Below the pieces are notes generated by a model, which saw only the letters and a program-made list of their open reading frames with translations, did no database searches and was not told the DNA's origin. From positions 1-64,000 of the forward strand of contig CACJJL010000010.1 of NCBI GenBank assembly GCA_902593735.1: a DNA stretch of 64,000 nt, written 5' to 3'. This document shows, piece after piece, positions 48,048 through 57,726 of this stretch. This DNA comes from an uncultured SAR116 cluster alpha proteobacterium. Lineage in GTDB: Bacteria > Pseudomonadota > Alphaproteobacteria > Puniceispirillales > Marisalimonadaceae. The position numbers were made by a program, and so were the translations under genes. Each line of letters starts with the position of its first letter. The first letter of the stretch is position 1.

Positions 48048-49216
48048 AAAAGAATACTCAAAATTTGTTAAGTTTGTATGTACATTGGCCCTATTGTAAA
48101 TCAAAGTGTCCATATTGTGATTTTAATTCACACATAAACGAAAAAATTGATATAAATAAATGGATAGCTTCTTTTAATAATCAACTATGTTATATGAAAG
48201 ATGAATTAATTCATAAAAATATAGATTTTAAAAATTTAAATACAATTTTTTTTGGTGGAGGAACACCTTCATTAATGCCAATAAAAATTATAGAACACAT
48301 ATTGAACATAAGTGACAAAATTTTTGGCATGAGTAAAAATATTGAAATTACCTTGGAGGCAAATCCAAGTTCAAGTGATAAAAATAAACTTATTAATTTA
48401 AAAAAAGTTGGCATCAATAGATTATCAATTGGGGTGCAATCTTTAAATAATAAAAATTTGAAATTCCTTGGCAGATTACATAATATTAAAGATGCACAGA
48501 TTACTCTTGAAAATGCATCTAATTTATTTAAGAATATCTCTGTCGATCTGATTTATGCTTTGTATGGTCAAAAATTGAAAATATGGACCAATGAATTAAT
48601 TCTTTTTCTTAAAACAAATAATTTACATCATATTTCATTATATCAATTAACTATTGAGGAAAACACACAGTTTTTCAATGATTATAAAAAAGGTCTAATC
48701 AAATTAATAGACAATGATCTTGCAGCGGAATTTTATAGTACTACAAATGATATTTTAAAAGAATTCCAGTTTTTTAAGTATGAAATTTCTAATTATGCCA
48801 AGAAAGGTTTTGAGTGCAGACATAATTTAAATTATTGGAATTCTGAAAATTGGATTGGAATTGGACCTGGCGCTTATGGGAGAGTCTGGTTGAGAAATCC
48901 TAAGGTTAAAAGAATCGAATATAAAAATTATACAAATCCAAAAACTTGGTTATCAAAAAATATGAACAAAGCAGAGTTTGAAAAAATTTATACTTTAGAG
49001 GATGAAGCTTCTGATATTGATACATTAATTATGGGCTTAAGACTTAACAATGGTATTAGAATTTCTAAACTGAAAAATAAATTAATGATAAATTCGAAAG
49101 CTCTTGAGGAATTACAAAATAAAAATATTATCTCTACAAAAAATGGTATTTTAAAAGTTAACGAAAATCATTCTTTAAAATTAAATAGTATTATCAATTA
49201 CTTGATTGATGTTTAG
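48023..49216 (+). CDS. hemW: HemW-like radical SAM protein (heme chaperone)
   Basis: Radical SAM protein of the HemN/HemW family. The Fe-S motif is Cys25-x3-Cys29-x2-Cys32 in YCKSKCPYCDFNSH; GGGTPSLM and EANPSS, GVNRLSIGVQS-like segments follow, and ECRHNLNYW and GIGPGAYGR complete the HemW pattern. HemW binds heme and is not a true coproporphyrinogen oxidase; sequence and its place after rdgB favour HemW. Length 397. The ATG at 48023 lies inside rdgB; a TTG at 48044 giving a 4-bp overlap is an alternative. The 3' end overlaps the convergent lipoprotein gene by 23 bp. Confidence 0.92.
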   Translation: MFPWFKVLKKNTQNLLSLYVHWPYCKSKCPYCDFNSHINEKIDINKWIASFNNQLCYMKDELIHKNIDFKNLNTIFFGGGTPSLMPIKIIEHILNISDKIFGMSKNIEITLEANPSSSDKNKLINLKKVGINRLSIGVQSLNNKNLKFLGRLHNIKDAQITLENASNLFKNISVDLIYALYGQKLKIWTNELILFLKTNNLHHISLYQLTIEENTQFFNDYKKGLIKLIDNDLAAEFYSTTNDILKEFQFFKYEISNYAKKGFECRHNLNYWNSENWIGIGPGAYGRVWLRNPKVKRIEYKNYTNPKTWLSKNMNKAEFEKIYTLEDEASDIDTLIMGLRLNNGIRISKLKNKLMINSKALEELQNKNIISTKNGILKVNENHSLKLNSIINYLIDV

Positions 49217-50672
49217 ATTTGCTACATTTTTGAATTATTTTAGTTTTTCCCAAATTTTCAATTTGTAAAACTTGTGTAGGTTTTACAACTAATCCATTTT
49301 TATTCAAAATCAATCCTGTAACTGGACCTTTAGTTTTGCTTAAATATCTTAATGAATTGCTCAATTTTTGAGTGTAGTTAATTCCCCAAAAACCAGAATC
49401 AAACCCCACATTAGTAAAGTAATTAGTATTGCCACCCCAAATCTCTTTCCAAAGTAGATTAAATTGATCATCGTTCTCACTTGCTATAATTGGAAACCAA
49501 GATTTTTTTAATGATGGTTCATTTTTAATTTCTTTGATGTTAAACTTTTCAGTACCTAAAATCTTTATGCTTCTAGAATCTACATTGAAAAAAGCTAATA
49601 GTGGTGCAATTTCTAGAATAAATTCTTTACTGCCACCTAGAAGAATACTGTCAAATTTTGAATGTGCTGTTTGTGTTTTTGAATATTCGAGAAATTTTCT
49701 TAAAATAGAATATAATTTTGGTTTGTTATTTAGTTGCTCGTTTGATAAAAAAACATTATCATGTTTGTTCTGTTTACTAACAGAAACTAATTCTAATGAA
49801 TGTCTAGTAATTATTTTCCCATATAAATTGTCTGGAGCAATTACACCAAAATTTTTATATCCATGGATAAGAGCACACGAAATAACTCTTTCAACTTGTT
49901 CCTCTGGTGAAAAACCAAGTGACCATACATTATTTTCGACCATGGCTATATCATTAGAAAAGGTCAATAATGGTATTGAATTTATTTTAGCGAGTGGCTT
50001 TATTTTTAATAAAACCTCTCTTGTAAAAGGACCAATTACAAAATTAGGTGATATTTCTTCAAATAAACTTGTTAAATTTTTCTGCTCGACTTTTTTTCCA
50101 GTATCAAAATAAATTATCTTTAGATTGTTACTACCAAAATTTAAAATACTTAAATCTATAGCTTTTCTAATTTTAGTACCAAAATTGGAATATCTTCCAG
50201 TTAATGGAAGGAAAGCCAATATATTTTTATATTTTAAAACCTCATTAATTTCATGAGAATAATTATCTACTTTTGATAATTCATTATTTTCATTTATATC
50301 AGTATACAACTGGTTAGATGTAACATTTTTTCTAAACATTTTAAGAACAGCTGTTAGAGCTTTTTCAGTTTTTTTTTCATTTTGTTTATTTAAAACTTCT
50401 CTTCCTTGTAATAATCTCTCATTTTTAAATTCAAATATGACATTCTCATTTTTTTGTACGTTAAATGGCTTCTCGTTGCTCACTATAATTTCATTTTTAA
50501 GAATTTTGTTTTTTGCAAAAGTTTTGTTAATTGGTGATTTTGTAGTTTTTTTTATTAGATTAGTTTGTTTATTTTCAACTATTAATTTTTTGTTTTGATT
50601 ATTACACCCAGCTATTACTAACAGTATACATAAAGATAATATAAGTTTATAATTTATAATGTTGATCAACAT
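49194..50672 (-). CDS. Penicillin-binding protein activator, LpoA/LppC-like lipoprotein
   Basis: Predicted lipoprotein: signal segment LILSLCILLVIAGC with lipid Cys23. After a Lys/Asn-rich linker (24-150) comes a periplasmic-binding-protein-like domain (type I): ILAFLPLTGRYSNFGTKIRKAIDLSI, VIGPFTREVLLKIKPLA and NFGVIAPDNLYGKIITRHSLE, quoted in parts. Alphaproteobacterial homologues lie divergent from rsmI and are called LppC or PBP activator. Whether it activates a PBP as E. coli LpoA does is unknown. Length 492. Divergent from rsmI with a 40-bp spacer. Confidence 0.82.
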   Translation of the reverse strand: MLINIINYKLILSLCILLVIAGCNNQNKKLIVENKQTNLIKKTTKSPINKTFAKNKILKNEIIVSNEKPFNVQKNENVIFEFKNERLLQGREVLNKQNEKKTEKALTAVLKMFRKNVTSNQLYTDINENNELSKVDNYSHEINEVLKYKNILAFLPLTGRYSNFGTKIRKAIDLSILNFGSNNLKIIYFDTGKKVEQKNLTSLFEEISPNFVIGPFTREVLLKIKPLAKINSIPLLTFSNDIAMVENNVWSLGFSPEEQVERVISCALIHGYKNFGVIAPDNLYGKIITRHSLELVSVSKQNKHDNVFLSNEQLNNKPKLYSILRKFLEYSKTQTAHSKFDSILLGGSKEFILEIAPLLAFFNVDSRSIKILGTEKFNIKEIKNEPSLKKSWFPIIASENDDQFNLLWKEIWGGNTNYFTNVGFDSGFWGINYTQKLSNSLRYLSKTKGPVTGLILNKNGLVVKPTQVLQIENLGKTKIIQKCSKSKHQSSN

Positions 50673-50712
50673 AGATTCTCGTTTATAACATCAATAAAGT
50701 TAAGGTAATCTA

Positions 50713-51630
50713 TTGAAAAAATTAAGTAAAGAAGATCTAAAAAATACAAAAATTACAAAAGAAGATAATTCTGGATGTCTACACATCATTGCTACACCTA
50801 TCGGAAATTTTGAAGATATCAGTTTGAGAGCTATTAAATTACTTAAAAATGTTGATATTTTAATTTGTGAAGATACTCGAAAAACAAAGTTATTACTCTC
50901 GCACTTAAAAATTAAAAGAAAAAATCTAATTTCATACCATGATAAAAACGCATACAAAAAAAGACCATTTATAATTAATCAACTACTTACCAACAAAATT
51001 CTAGGAATTGTTTGTGATGCTGGCACTCCTTTAATATCTGATCCTGGTTATAAGCTTATAAAAGAATGTATTTCTAATAAAATAAAAGTTACTCATGCAC
51101 CAGGTCCCACTTCTGTTATATGTGGGTTAATACTTTCTGGTCTTCCAATAAACCAATTTTATTTTGGAGGATTTGTTTCTTCAAAAGAAACTTTAAAAAG
51201 GAAACAATTCTTATTAATTAAAGATAATACTATGACAGGAGTGTGGTTTGATACTTGTTTACGTCTAAGTAATACTCTAAAAATTATGTTGGAAGTTTTT
51301 GGAAATAGAAAAATTTCTCTAACAAGGGAATTAACAAAAACTCACGAAGAAGTTATTTCATGCGATTTAGAGAATATTGAAAATTATATTAAAAAAAGAA
51401 AGGCGAATAATAATCCTTTAAGGGGCGAAATAATATTAGTGTTAGAAGGTCATAAGGAGAATAATAAATTTGACATTGAAGCTTTAAATGTAATTATTAA
51501 AAATAAACTTCAAAAATTATCACTTCGTGATACTGTGAACGAGATCGTTATGGAAACTAAATATCCCAAAAAAATAGTTTACAATTATGCAATTAAGATA
51601 AAGAAACAATTGTTACTAAATTTGCTATGA
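50713..51630 (+). CDS. rsmI: 16S rRNA (cytidine(1402)-2'-O)-methyltransferase RsmI
   Basis: SAM-dependent 2'-O methylation of C1402 in the ribosomal decoding centre. TP-methylase fold: LHIIATPIGNFEDISLRAIKLL, ICEDTRKTKLLL, CDAGTPLISDPGYKLI and GPTSVICGLILSGLP. Length 305 is slightly long. Starts at TTG 50713, with AAGG at 50702-50705 and a 7-bp spacer; no ATG is available before the core. First gene of rsmI-BON-gshB; yraN, often next in line, is not present. Confidence 0.94.
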   Translation: MKKLSKEDLKNTKITKEDNSGCLHIIATPIGNFEDISLRAIKLLKNVDILICEDTRKTKLLLSHLKIKRKNLISYHDKNAYKKRPFIINQLLTNKILGIVCDAGTPLISDPGYKLIKECISNKIKVTHAPGPTSVICGLILSGLPINQFYFGGFVSSKETLKRKQFLLIKDNTMTGVWFDTCLRLSNTLKIMLEVFGNRKISLTRELTKTHEEVISCDLENIENYIKKRKANNNPLRGEIILVLEGHKENNKFDIEALNVIIKNKLQKLSLRDTVNEIVMETKYPKKIVYNYAIKIKKQLLLNLL

Positions 51631-51679
51631 TTTTAATATTTTTTAAATTATTGTTTATATTATTGAATAGAGAATTAGA

Positions 51680-52255
51680 GTGAAAAATTTAACATTTATA
51701 TTAATAATAACTTTCATTTTACAGTCATGCACTCCAGTAGTTGGAACATTAGGTGTTGTGTCTATAGGGGCCGCTTCCAAAGAGAAAGGAATAGGCACAT
51801 CAATAAGCGATAATCTTGTTAAAACAAAAATATCTAACTTAATTTATAAGTTTAATAAAAAATTAATAGCAGACACTAAAGTTTTTGTTAATAATGGTTC
51901 AGTTTTATTCACAGGAAAAGTAAAGAAACCAGAGGACAAGATTGAATTTACTAAAATTGCCTGGACCGTTAAAGGGGTAAGAGAAGTTAATAATGAACTT
52001 CAAATAATTGATAAGTCATCATTAAAAAACATTGCTAGAGATATAGCCTCATTAGGAGAGATCAGAGCTAGAATTATGTCGGACACTTCAATAAACAGTA
52101 TTAATTTTTCTATTGATGTAGTAAACGACAAAGCTTACATAAGTGGGGTAGCTAATAACAAAGAAGAAATGAATTTAGTTATTTCACATGCCTCAAGCGC
52201 TAGATTCGTTAAGGAGGTATATAATTATATAATTTTGAATAAAGATAAAAGATGA
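51680..52255 (+). CDS. BON-domain lipoprotein (DolP/YraP-like)
   Basis: Predicted outer-membrane-directed lipoprotein: signal FILIITFILQSC with lipid Cys17, then two BON domains (about 45-110, with VLFTGKVKKPEDKIEF and VKGVREVNNELQI; and 120-191, with AYISGVANNKEEMN). E. coli DolP supports envelope integrity and BAM function. It starts at GTG 51680. It ends in a 4-bp ATGA overlap with gshB. Length 191 fits the family. Confidence 0.88.
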   Translation: MKNLTFILIITFILQSCTPVVGTLGVVSIGAASKEKGIGTSISDNLVKTKISNLIYKFNKKLIADTKVFVNNGSVLFTGKVKKPEDKIEFTKIAWTVKGVREVNNELQIIDKSSLKNIARDIASLGEIRARIMSDTSINSINFSIDVVNDKAYISGVANNKEEMNLVISHASSARFVKEVYNYIILNKDKR

Positions 52256-53205
52256 CACACAATCTTAAAATTGCATTCTTAATGGATCCTCTTGAAAAAC
52301 TTGATCTTAAAGGTGACACCACGTTTGCTCTAGCTTTAGAGGCACAAAAAAGAAAACATACCATTAATTTTTTTGAACCAAATGATTTAATACTGAATTC
52401 TAATTCTGTTTTTGCGAATGTTTGTAAGTTAGAATTGTATTCAACAAAGAACTCAAATCAATTTAAATATCATACAAAAAAAATAAGGCCATTGACTGAT
52501 TATGATGTTGTAATGATGAGACAAGACCCACCATTTAATTTAGCTTACATAACTGCTACTCATATACTTGAAAAACTTCCATCGAAAACTTTAGTTGTTA
52601 ATAACCCTTATGAAGTAAGGAATGCACCAGAAAAAATCTTTGTTACAAACTTTGCACACTTAATGCCTAAAACAATAATCACTCGAAACAAAGAAGTAAT
52701 TGAGAATTTTCGGAATGAATTCAATGATATAATTGTAAAGCCATTGTATGGCAATGGTGGTCAAGGTGTTTTTCATATACTTAAAAACGATGAAAATTTT
52801 AATTCAATTTTAGAAACGTTTTTTGCTCAGAATAATGAACCTTTAATAGTACAAGAGTATTTGAAAGACGTTAGAAAAGGAGATAAAAGAATTATTCTTT
52901 TAAATGGTGAAGTGGTTGGAGCAATTAATAGAATTCCAAAAAAAGGTGAAAGTAGATCAAATATGCATGTAGGTGGTGAGCCGCAAAAAACAGAACTCAC
53001 AAAAAGAGATTTATTCATATGTAAAGAAATCTCAATGTCACTAAAAAAAAGAGGATTATATTTTGTTGGTATAGATATAATTGGAGATTATATAACAGAA
53101 ATTAATGTCACTTCTCCAACTGGCATAAGAGAAATAAAAACTCATAGTTCAATAATTATTGAAGAAATGTTTTGGGATTTCATAGAGAGTAAACTTAATA
53201 GCTAA
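52252..53205 (+). CDS. gshB: Glutathione synthetase
   Basis: ATP-grasp enzyme joining gamma-glutamylcysteine and glycine. Seen: AFLMDPLEKLDLKGDTTFAL, the substrate segment MMRQDPPFNLAYI, ATP-grasp residues in IIVKPLYGNGGQGVFHI and VQEYLKDVRKGDKRIILLNGEVVGA, and INVTSPTGIREI near the C terminus. Length 317 is normal. Overlaps the BON gene by 4 bp and the convergent HIT gene by 4 bp, the two stops sharing the sequence CTAA. Confidence 0.96.
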   Translation: MTHNLKIAFLMDPLEKLDLKGDTTFALALEAQKRKHTINFFEPNDLILNSNSVFANVCKLELYSTKNSNQFKYHTKKIRPLTDYDVVMMRQDPPFNLAYITATHILEKLPSKTLVVNNPYEVRNAPEKIFVTNFAHLMPKTIITRNKEVIENFRNEFNDIIVKPLYGNGGQGVFHILKNDENFNSILETFFAQNNEPLIVQEYLKDVRKGDKRIILLNGEVVGAINRIPKKGESRSNMHVGGEPQKTELTKRDLFICKEISMSLKKRGLYFVGIDIIGDYITEINVTSPTGIREIKTHSSIIIEEMFWDFIESKLNS

Positions 53206-53564
53206 TTGATCATTCGTCCCAAATTTTTGCCTCCTAAAATGTGAAGGTGAAAATGTGGTACTTCTTGATTTCCGTCACTACCGGAATTCGTAATTAATCT
53301 AAAACCTTTATTAACTATTTGTTCTTGTTCTATTACATCATTTACAAGTTGCCAAAAGTAATTTACCTCTTGTGATGAAGCATTTTTGGTAAAATCGTAA
53401 AAGTCTATATATTGCTTTTTAGGAATAACCAAAATATGTAATGGTGCTTGTGGATTTATATCAGAAAAGGCTAATGCGAAATCATTTTCCATTATTTTGT
53501 CACAAGGTATTTCTTGTCTAATTATTTTAGCAAAAACATTAGTATTATCATAAAATTTATTCAT
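53202..53564 (-). CDS. HIT-family hydrolase
   Basis: Histidine-triad protein of the HinT type, likely cleaving nucleoside phosphoramidates. FAKIIRQEIPCDKIMENDFALAFSDINPQAPLHILVIPK (partly quoted) and the HxHxH active site VPHFHLHILGG are present. About 120 aa from ATG 53564, which overlaps the hisE stop by 8 bp (ATGAATAA). The frame is open upstream to 53636, but those residues do not belong to the family. HIT proteins often follow hisE in alphaproteobacteria. Confidence 0.93.
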   Translation of the reverse strand: MNKFYDNTNVFAKIIRQEIPCDKIMENDFALAFSDINPQAPLHILVIPKKQYIDFYDFTKNASSQEVNYFWQLVNDVIEQEQIVNKGFRLITNSGSDGNQEVPHFHLHILGGKNLGRMIN

Positions 53565-53883
53565 TAGATTTACCTCTACTTTTTTTCTCTTCAAAACCTG
53601 ATATTGATTTTCTCTTTGAAAGTTCATTCCAAACATCTTCTGGTTTGATTCCGATAGAAATCCAAATAACTAATAAATGATAAATTATGTCAGCTGACTC
53701 TTTTAAAACCCCTTCTTTATTAATTTTCACATAATCAATGATTAATTCTGATGTCTCTTCTCCAATTTTTTTTGCTAAAAGCTCAGAGTTATTTAATAAA
53801 AATGAGGTATAAGACTCTTTTTGGGGATAATTCTTTCTTTCTTTTAAAGCTTGAAAAAGTTCATTAATAATTAAGTTATTCAT
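53557..53883 (-). CDS. hisE: Phosphoribosyl-ATP pyrophosphatase
   Basis: Second step of histidine synthesis, splitting PPi from PR-ATP. All-alpha MazG-like fold: [30 protein letters not shown] with the metal-binding EExxE and [13 protein letters not shown] start at ATG 53883 (108 aa), 8 bp inside hisF; a GTG four codons upstream is possible. In alphaproteobacteria hisE and hisI are separate genes, as here; hisI is not in the window. Confidence 0.93.
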   Translation of the reverse strand: MNNLIINELFQALKERKNYPQKESYTSFLLNNSELLAKKIGEETSELIIDYVKINKEGVLKESADIIYHLLVIWISIGIKPEDVWNELSKRKSISGFEEKKSRGKSNE

Positions 53884-54658
53884 TTTTCTTTTCACATTCT
53901 CTTATTTTTATTCCATTCTTTAACATTTCTCTTTTCACAGACCATATTGAATGAATGCCAAAATGAAAAATTGAAGCTGCTAATACAGCGGACGCTCCAG
54001 CTTTCAAAACAACGTCTACCATGTCTTTTGGATTTCCTGCCCCACCTGAAGCTATGACTGGTACTGTAACATTTTCTGAAATTAATTTAGTGAGTTTCAA
54101 ATTATAACCTTTTTTGGTTCCATCTGACGTCATAGATGTTAATAAAATCTCTCCTGCTCCTTTTTTAACACCTTCCTTTGCCCATTGCAAAACATCGATA
54201 TTTGTTTTTTTTTTTCCACCGTGTGTGGTTACTTCATAACCAGATGGCATAGATTTATTTTCATTAGCATCAATAGCTAAAACTACACATTGATTTCCGA
54301 ATTTATCTGAAGATTGTCTAATTAAGTTAGGATTATAAACAGCTGATGAATTAATTGAAATTTTATCTGCTCCACAATTAAGCAGTTCTCTAAAATCGTT
54401 TACACTATTTACACCTCCACCAACCGTTAATGGTACAAAGCAACATTCAGCTGTTTTTGATATAATATTAAACATAGCCTTTCTTTTCTCATTCGTAGCT
54501 GAAATATCCAAGAAGCAAATTTCATCAGCACCTATATTACTGTAAAGCTTTGCTTGTTCTACAGGATCTCCTGCATCATTTAAATTAATGAAATTAACTC
54601 CTTTAACTGTTCTTCCGTTATGCACATCTAAACATGCTATTACTCTTGTTGAAAGCAT
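53876..54658 (-). CDS. hisF: Imidazole glycerol phosphate synthase cyclase subunit HisF
   Basis: TIM-barrel subunit that uses ammonia from HisH to make imidazole glycerol phosphate and AICAR. Marks: [19 protein letters not shown] with the catalytic Asp, [25 protein letters not shown] with the second Asp, and [18 protein letters not shown]. Length 260 is typical. Its ATG overlaps the hisA stop by 1 bp (TAATG). Confidence 0.97.
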   Translation of the reverse strand: MLSTRVIACLDVHNGRTVKGVNFINLNDAGDPVEQAKLYSNIGADEICFLDISATNEKRKAMFNIISKTAECCFVPLTVGGGVNSVNDFRELLNCGADKISINSSAVYNPNLIRQSSDKFGNQCVVLAIDANENKSMPSGYEVTTHGGKKKTNIDVLQWAKEGVKKGAGEILLTSMTSDGTKKGYNLKLTKLISENVTVPVIASGGAGNPKDMVDVVLKAGASAVLAASIFHFGIHSIWSVKREMLKNGIKIRECEKKNE

Positions 54659-55413
54659 TAAGAGGTATCCTCTGTTAATAATTTTAAAGCATCAGAAAAA
54701 GTAAATTTTTTTTCATACAAAGCTCTACCTATAATAACTCCTTGTACGCCATTATTTCTTTTTTCTATTAATTTAACAATATCGTCTAATGATGAAACAC
54801 CACCAGAGGCAATAACAGGATGTTGAATGGAATTAGCAAAATTTACAGTGCTGTCAATATTTATACCCTTTAAACTACCATCCCTAGATATATCAGTAAA
54901 AATGATAGAACTTATAAAAAAGGGATCAAACGTATTAATGAATTCTGCTGCCATTAGCCCTGACTGTTTTGTCCAACCATGAGTAGCAACTCTATTATTT
55001 CTAACATCCACACCAATAATTAGTTTATTTGAGTAAATTTTACTAAGGTTGCTAAAAAAGTTTGGTTTTTCAATTAAAAGTGTACCCAAAATTATTTTAT
55101 CAGCAGAATTTTCTAACCAGAAATCAATATTATTTTTACTTCTTATACCACCACCTATCTGTATCTTGACCTTATTATTAAGACTTTTTAAAATTTTCTT
55201 TATAACAGTTTTATTAATGCTCTTGCCCTCAATTGCACCATCTAAATCAACGATATGAAGCCATTCAGCACCTTGATCAACAAACCACATAGCTTGGTCT
55301 ACTGGATTATCATTATAAATTGTTTCTCTATTCATGTCTCCAAATAACAGCCGAACACATTTACCATCTTTTATGTCGATGGCAGGATATAAATTAAATT
55401 TACTTTTCATCAT
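54658..55413 (-). CDS. hisA: Phosphoribosylformimino-5-aminoimidazole carboxamide ribotide isomerase HisA
   Basis: Amadori isomerase of histidine synthesis. TIM barrel with [14 protein letters not shown] (catalytic Asp), [18 protein letters not shown], and [16 protein letters not shown] (second Asp), [13 protein letters not shown]. Length 251 fits; two consecutive Mets at the start. The gene overlaps both hisF (1 bp) and the upstream acetyltransferase (4 bp). Confidence 0.96.
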   Translation of the reverse strand: MMKSKFNLYPAIDIKDGKCVRLLFGDMNRETIYNDNPVDQAMWFVDQGAEWLHIVDLDGAIEGKSINKTVIKKILKSLNNKVKIQIGGGIRSKNNIDFWLENSADKIILGTLLIEKPNFFSNLSKIYSNKLIIGVDVRNNRVATHGWTKQSGLMAAEFINTFDPFFISSIIFTDISRDGSLKGINIDSTVNFANSIQHPVIASGGVSSLDDIVKLIEKRNNGVQGVIIGRALYEKKFTFSDALKLLTEDTS

Positions 55414-55946
55414 TCAAGCTCTTTATAATAATAATATCCAGCAATATATTTACCATCTATTAAAACAGATTTTGGATTAGTTCCAGATTTAATATAACCA
55501 GCTTGTTCATAAAGTTGTATTGCTCTTAATTGTGTTTCTCTTACTTCTAAATTTATCACCTTAAAACCTTCTTGTTTTGCTTTCAATTCAGCCTTTTGAA
55601 AAACAGCTTTCGCTAAACCATATCCTCTTGCCCATGAAGCAAAGAAAAAAGTGCTTAAGATGCATGAATGCGCTTGTGCTTCATTATTTTTAGCGGGTTT
55701 TATCAATTGGGCTGAACCTGCGACTACATTATCTAATTTTCCTATTATTAATATTCTTTCTGGAATAAGCAAAACACCTTTCCAATAATTTTGAAGAGTT
55801 TTTAATGATGGAGGTGAAACCCAACCAAATCCTCCTCCAGCTAAAATAGCTTCTTCAGTCGCATCGCATAATTCTTGTAAATCAATTTTACTTAGACTTT
55901 TACACAACTCAGCCTTAACATTAAACTTTTTTATTTGTGTTTCCAT
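55410..55946 (-). CDS. GNAT-family N-acetyltransferase inside the his operon
   Basis: Predicted acetyltransferase: FASWARGYGLAKAVFQKAELKA carries a RGYGLA acetyl-CoA loop, followed by INLEVRETQLRAIQLYEQAGYIKSG and a Tyr-rich end AGYYYYKEL. Substrate unknown; no histidine-pathway step needs it. I start it at ATG 55946 (about 178 aa), 10 bp after the hisH stop; the frame is open further upstream into hisH but that part does not look like protein of this family. It overlaps hisA by 4 bp, so it is fully embedded in the operon. Confidence 0.85.
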   Translation of the reverse strand: METQIKKFNVKAELCKSLSKIDLQELCDATEEAILAGGGFGWVSPPSLKTLQNYWKGVLLIPERILIIGKLDNVVAGSAQLIKPAKNNEAQAHSCILSTFFFASWARGYGLAKAVFQKAELKAKQEGFKVINLEVRETQLRAIQLYEQAGYIKSGTNPKSVLIDGKYIAGYYYYKELE

Positions 55947-55956
55947 TTTTACTCTT

Positions 55957-56616
55957 TTAAGGTTTCCACTTAAGCCAATTGTATATGAATTTTTGTCCAG
56001 ACGTACCACTTTTTTCAGGATGAAATTGAACGCCTATGTAATTGCCTTTTCCAATAATTGCTGGAAAACTCTGATTATAAATTGTATTAGCGATAATCTG
56101 TTCTTTTTGTTTTGTCTGCAAAGCATAAGAATGAACAAAGTAATATTGCTCCTTTTCAGCTATATCTTTTAAAACTGGATGACTCTTTTTTTCAATCTGT
56201 AAATTATTCCAACCCATATGAGGAATTTTATAATTATTACCGAGATAATCTTGTCCATCTTTTTTTAACTTTTCGATACTACCATTTAACCAACCAAAAC
56301 CATTAGTTCTTTCTTTTTCTAAGCTGTAGTCAACCATTAATTGCATGCCTACACAAATACCAAGGAATTTTTTTCTTTTCCTTACTACTTGTTCCGTTAA
56401 CAAATCCATTAAACCATTAATTTGGGTCAAACCTTTTTTACAATCAGGAAATGATCCAACCCCTGGCAATACTATATGGTCTGCTTCGTAGATCTCATTC
56501 AAACAACTTGTAACTTTAATTTCGTACCTTAAATTGTTAAGATCAATTGAATTTTTAAAAGCATTTTCCACGGATTTTAAATTTCCGGAACCATAATCAA
56601 TTACTACCAATTTCAT
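55957..56616 (-). CDS. hisH: Imidazole glycerol phosphate synthase glutaminase subunit HisH
   Basis: Class I glutamine amidotransferase feeding ammonia to HisF. Nucleophile Cys in FLGICVGMQLM (about 87), and the His/Glu pair in IGVQFHPEKSG. YGSGNLKSVENAF and VLPGVGSFPDC are the N-terminal family marks. Length 219. Follows hisB by 1 bp. Confidence 0.96.
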   Translation of the reverse strand: MKLVVIDYGSGNLKSVENAFKNSIDLNNLRYEIKVTSCLNEIYEADHIVLPGVGSFPDCKKGLTQINGLMDLLTEQVVRKRKKFLGICVGMQLMVDYSLEKERTNGFGWLNGSIEKLKKDGQDYLGNNYKIPHMGWNNLQIEKKSHPVLKDIAEKEQYYFVHSYALQTKQKEQIIANTIYNQSFPAIIGKGNYIGVQFHPEKSGTSGQKFIYNWLKWKP

Positions 56617-56617
56617 C

Positions 56618-57235
56618 TTATTTGTTTCCAGTCAATGTTCCTTTTGTGGATGGAACATTATTAAAATTTCTTGAATCAATAGCTATGGCACTTCTTAAAG
56701 AAAGTGCTAATGATTTGAAACACGATTCAATAATATGATGTGTGTTTTGTCCATAAATGTTTTCTATGTGCAAAGTAATTTCAGAGGATTGCGCAAAAGA
56801 ATGAAAAAATTCTTTAAAGATTTCTGTTTCAATATTTTTAATTGATATGTTTGGTAAAAAAACTTTCCAAACTAGCCATGGCCTTCCAGAAATATCAATA
56901 CAAGATCTCGTTAAACATTCGTCCATAGGTAAATAAGTAAAGCTATATCTTTTGATACCTTTCTTATTTCCTAATGCTTTATTTATTGCATTTCCAAGGG
57001 CCCAACCTATATCTTCAATTGTGTGATGTGAGTCTATTTGAAGGTCACCAACACAGCATAAATAAATATCTATAAGGCTATGCTTAGATAATTGTTCAAT
57101 CATATGGTCAAAGAATGGTAAGCCAGTGTCAATTTTATTATTGCCATTTCCATCTAAATTTACTTTTACATTGATCTCAGTTTCATTAGTTTTTCTATGA
57201 ACCGATGATATTCTTTGTGTATTCTTACTTTTCAT
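56618..57235 (-). CDS. hisB: Imidazoleglycerol-phosphate dehydratase HisB
   Basis: Sixth step of histidine synthesis. Metal-binding histidines in LPFFDHMIEQLSKH, DSHHTIEDIGWALG, and the C-terminal NTHHIIESCFKSLA block. Monofunctional at 205 aa, without the HAD phosphatase half found in enterics. First his gene of the cluster; 26 bp downstream of the Smr gene. Confidence 0.97.
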   Translation of the reverse strand: MKSKNTQRISSVHRKTNETEINVKVNLDGNGNNKIDTGLPFFDHMIEQLSKHSLIDIYLCCVGDLQIDSHHTIEDIGWALGNAINKALGNKKGIKRYSFTYLPMDECLTRSCIDISGRPWLVWKVFLPNISIKNIETEIFKEFFHSFAQSSEITLHIENIYGQNTHHIIESCFKSLALSLRSAIAIDSRNFNNVPSTKGTLTGNK

Positions 57236-57261
57236 AAATCATCCAACAATATTAACAGTAG

Positions 57262-57723
57262 TTAATTGCCATTGGCTTTATATTTATTTTTAATTCTCAC
57301 CAATAAAGCCCCTTCACCACCAAAATTTTTTGGTGCAACATCAAAATCAACTAAAATTTTTTTTAAAAATTCATCATTTAGCCAACTGGGTACTTCTTTT
57401 TTTAATACTCCTTTATTTTTGTGTCCTTTGCCAGTTATAACTAAAACATTCCTAATGTTATTGTCATAACAGTTAATAATATGCTTCTGCAAAAACAATT
57501 TACCTTCATGCTGTTTGTAACCATGAAGGTCAATAACACTATCAGGTTTAATCTTTCCTTTTTTTAAAAGCCTATTGAAATTTGAGGAGTTTTTCTTTTT
57601 AAAACCAAAATTTTTTTTCTTGGAATCATATAGATTTTTTTTATTCTCTACTAAAGTAAATTTTTCAAAATTTGATACGTATGTATCCCAAATTTTTTTA
57701 TCATACTTAGAAATGGAAATCAT
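57262..57723 (-). CDS. Smr-domain protein
   Basis: Small MutS-related domain, probably a nuclease or nucleic-acid-binding module. The domain (about 75-150) has DLHGYKQHEGKLFLQ, VLVITGKGHKNKGVLKKEVPSWL and a GGEGALLVRIK ending, matching the family pattern DLHG...TGKG...L...VP.WL...GG.GA..V. Length 153; the first ~70 residues are a Lys-rich lead. Upstream is a Tim44-like gene, 3 bp away. Confidence 0.9.
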   Translation of the reverse strand: MISISKYDKKIWDTYVSNFEKFTLVENKKNLYDSKKKNFGFKKKNSSNFNRLLKKGKIKPDSVIDLHGYKQHEGKLFLQKHIINCYDNNIRNVLVITGKGHKNKGVLKKEVPSWLNDEFLKKILVDFDVAPKNFGGEGALLVRIKNKYKANGN

Positions 57724-57726
57724 TTT

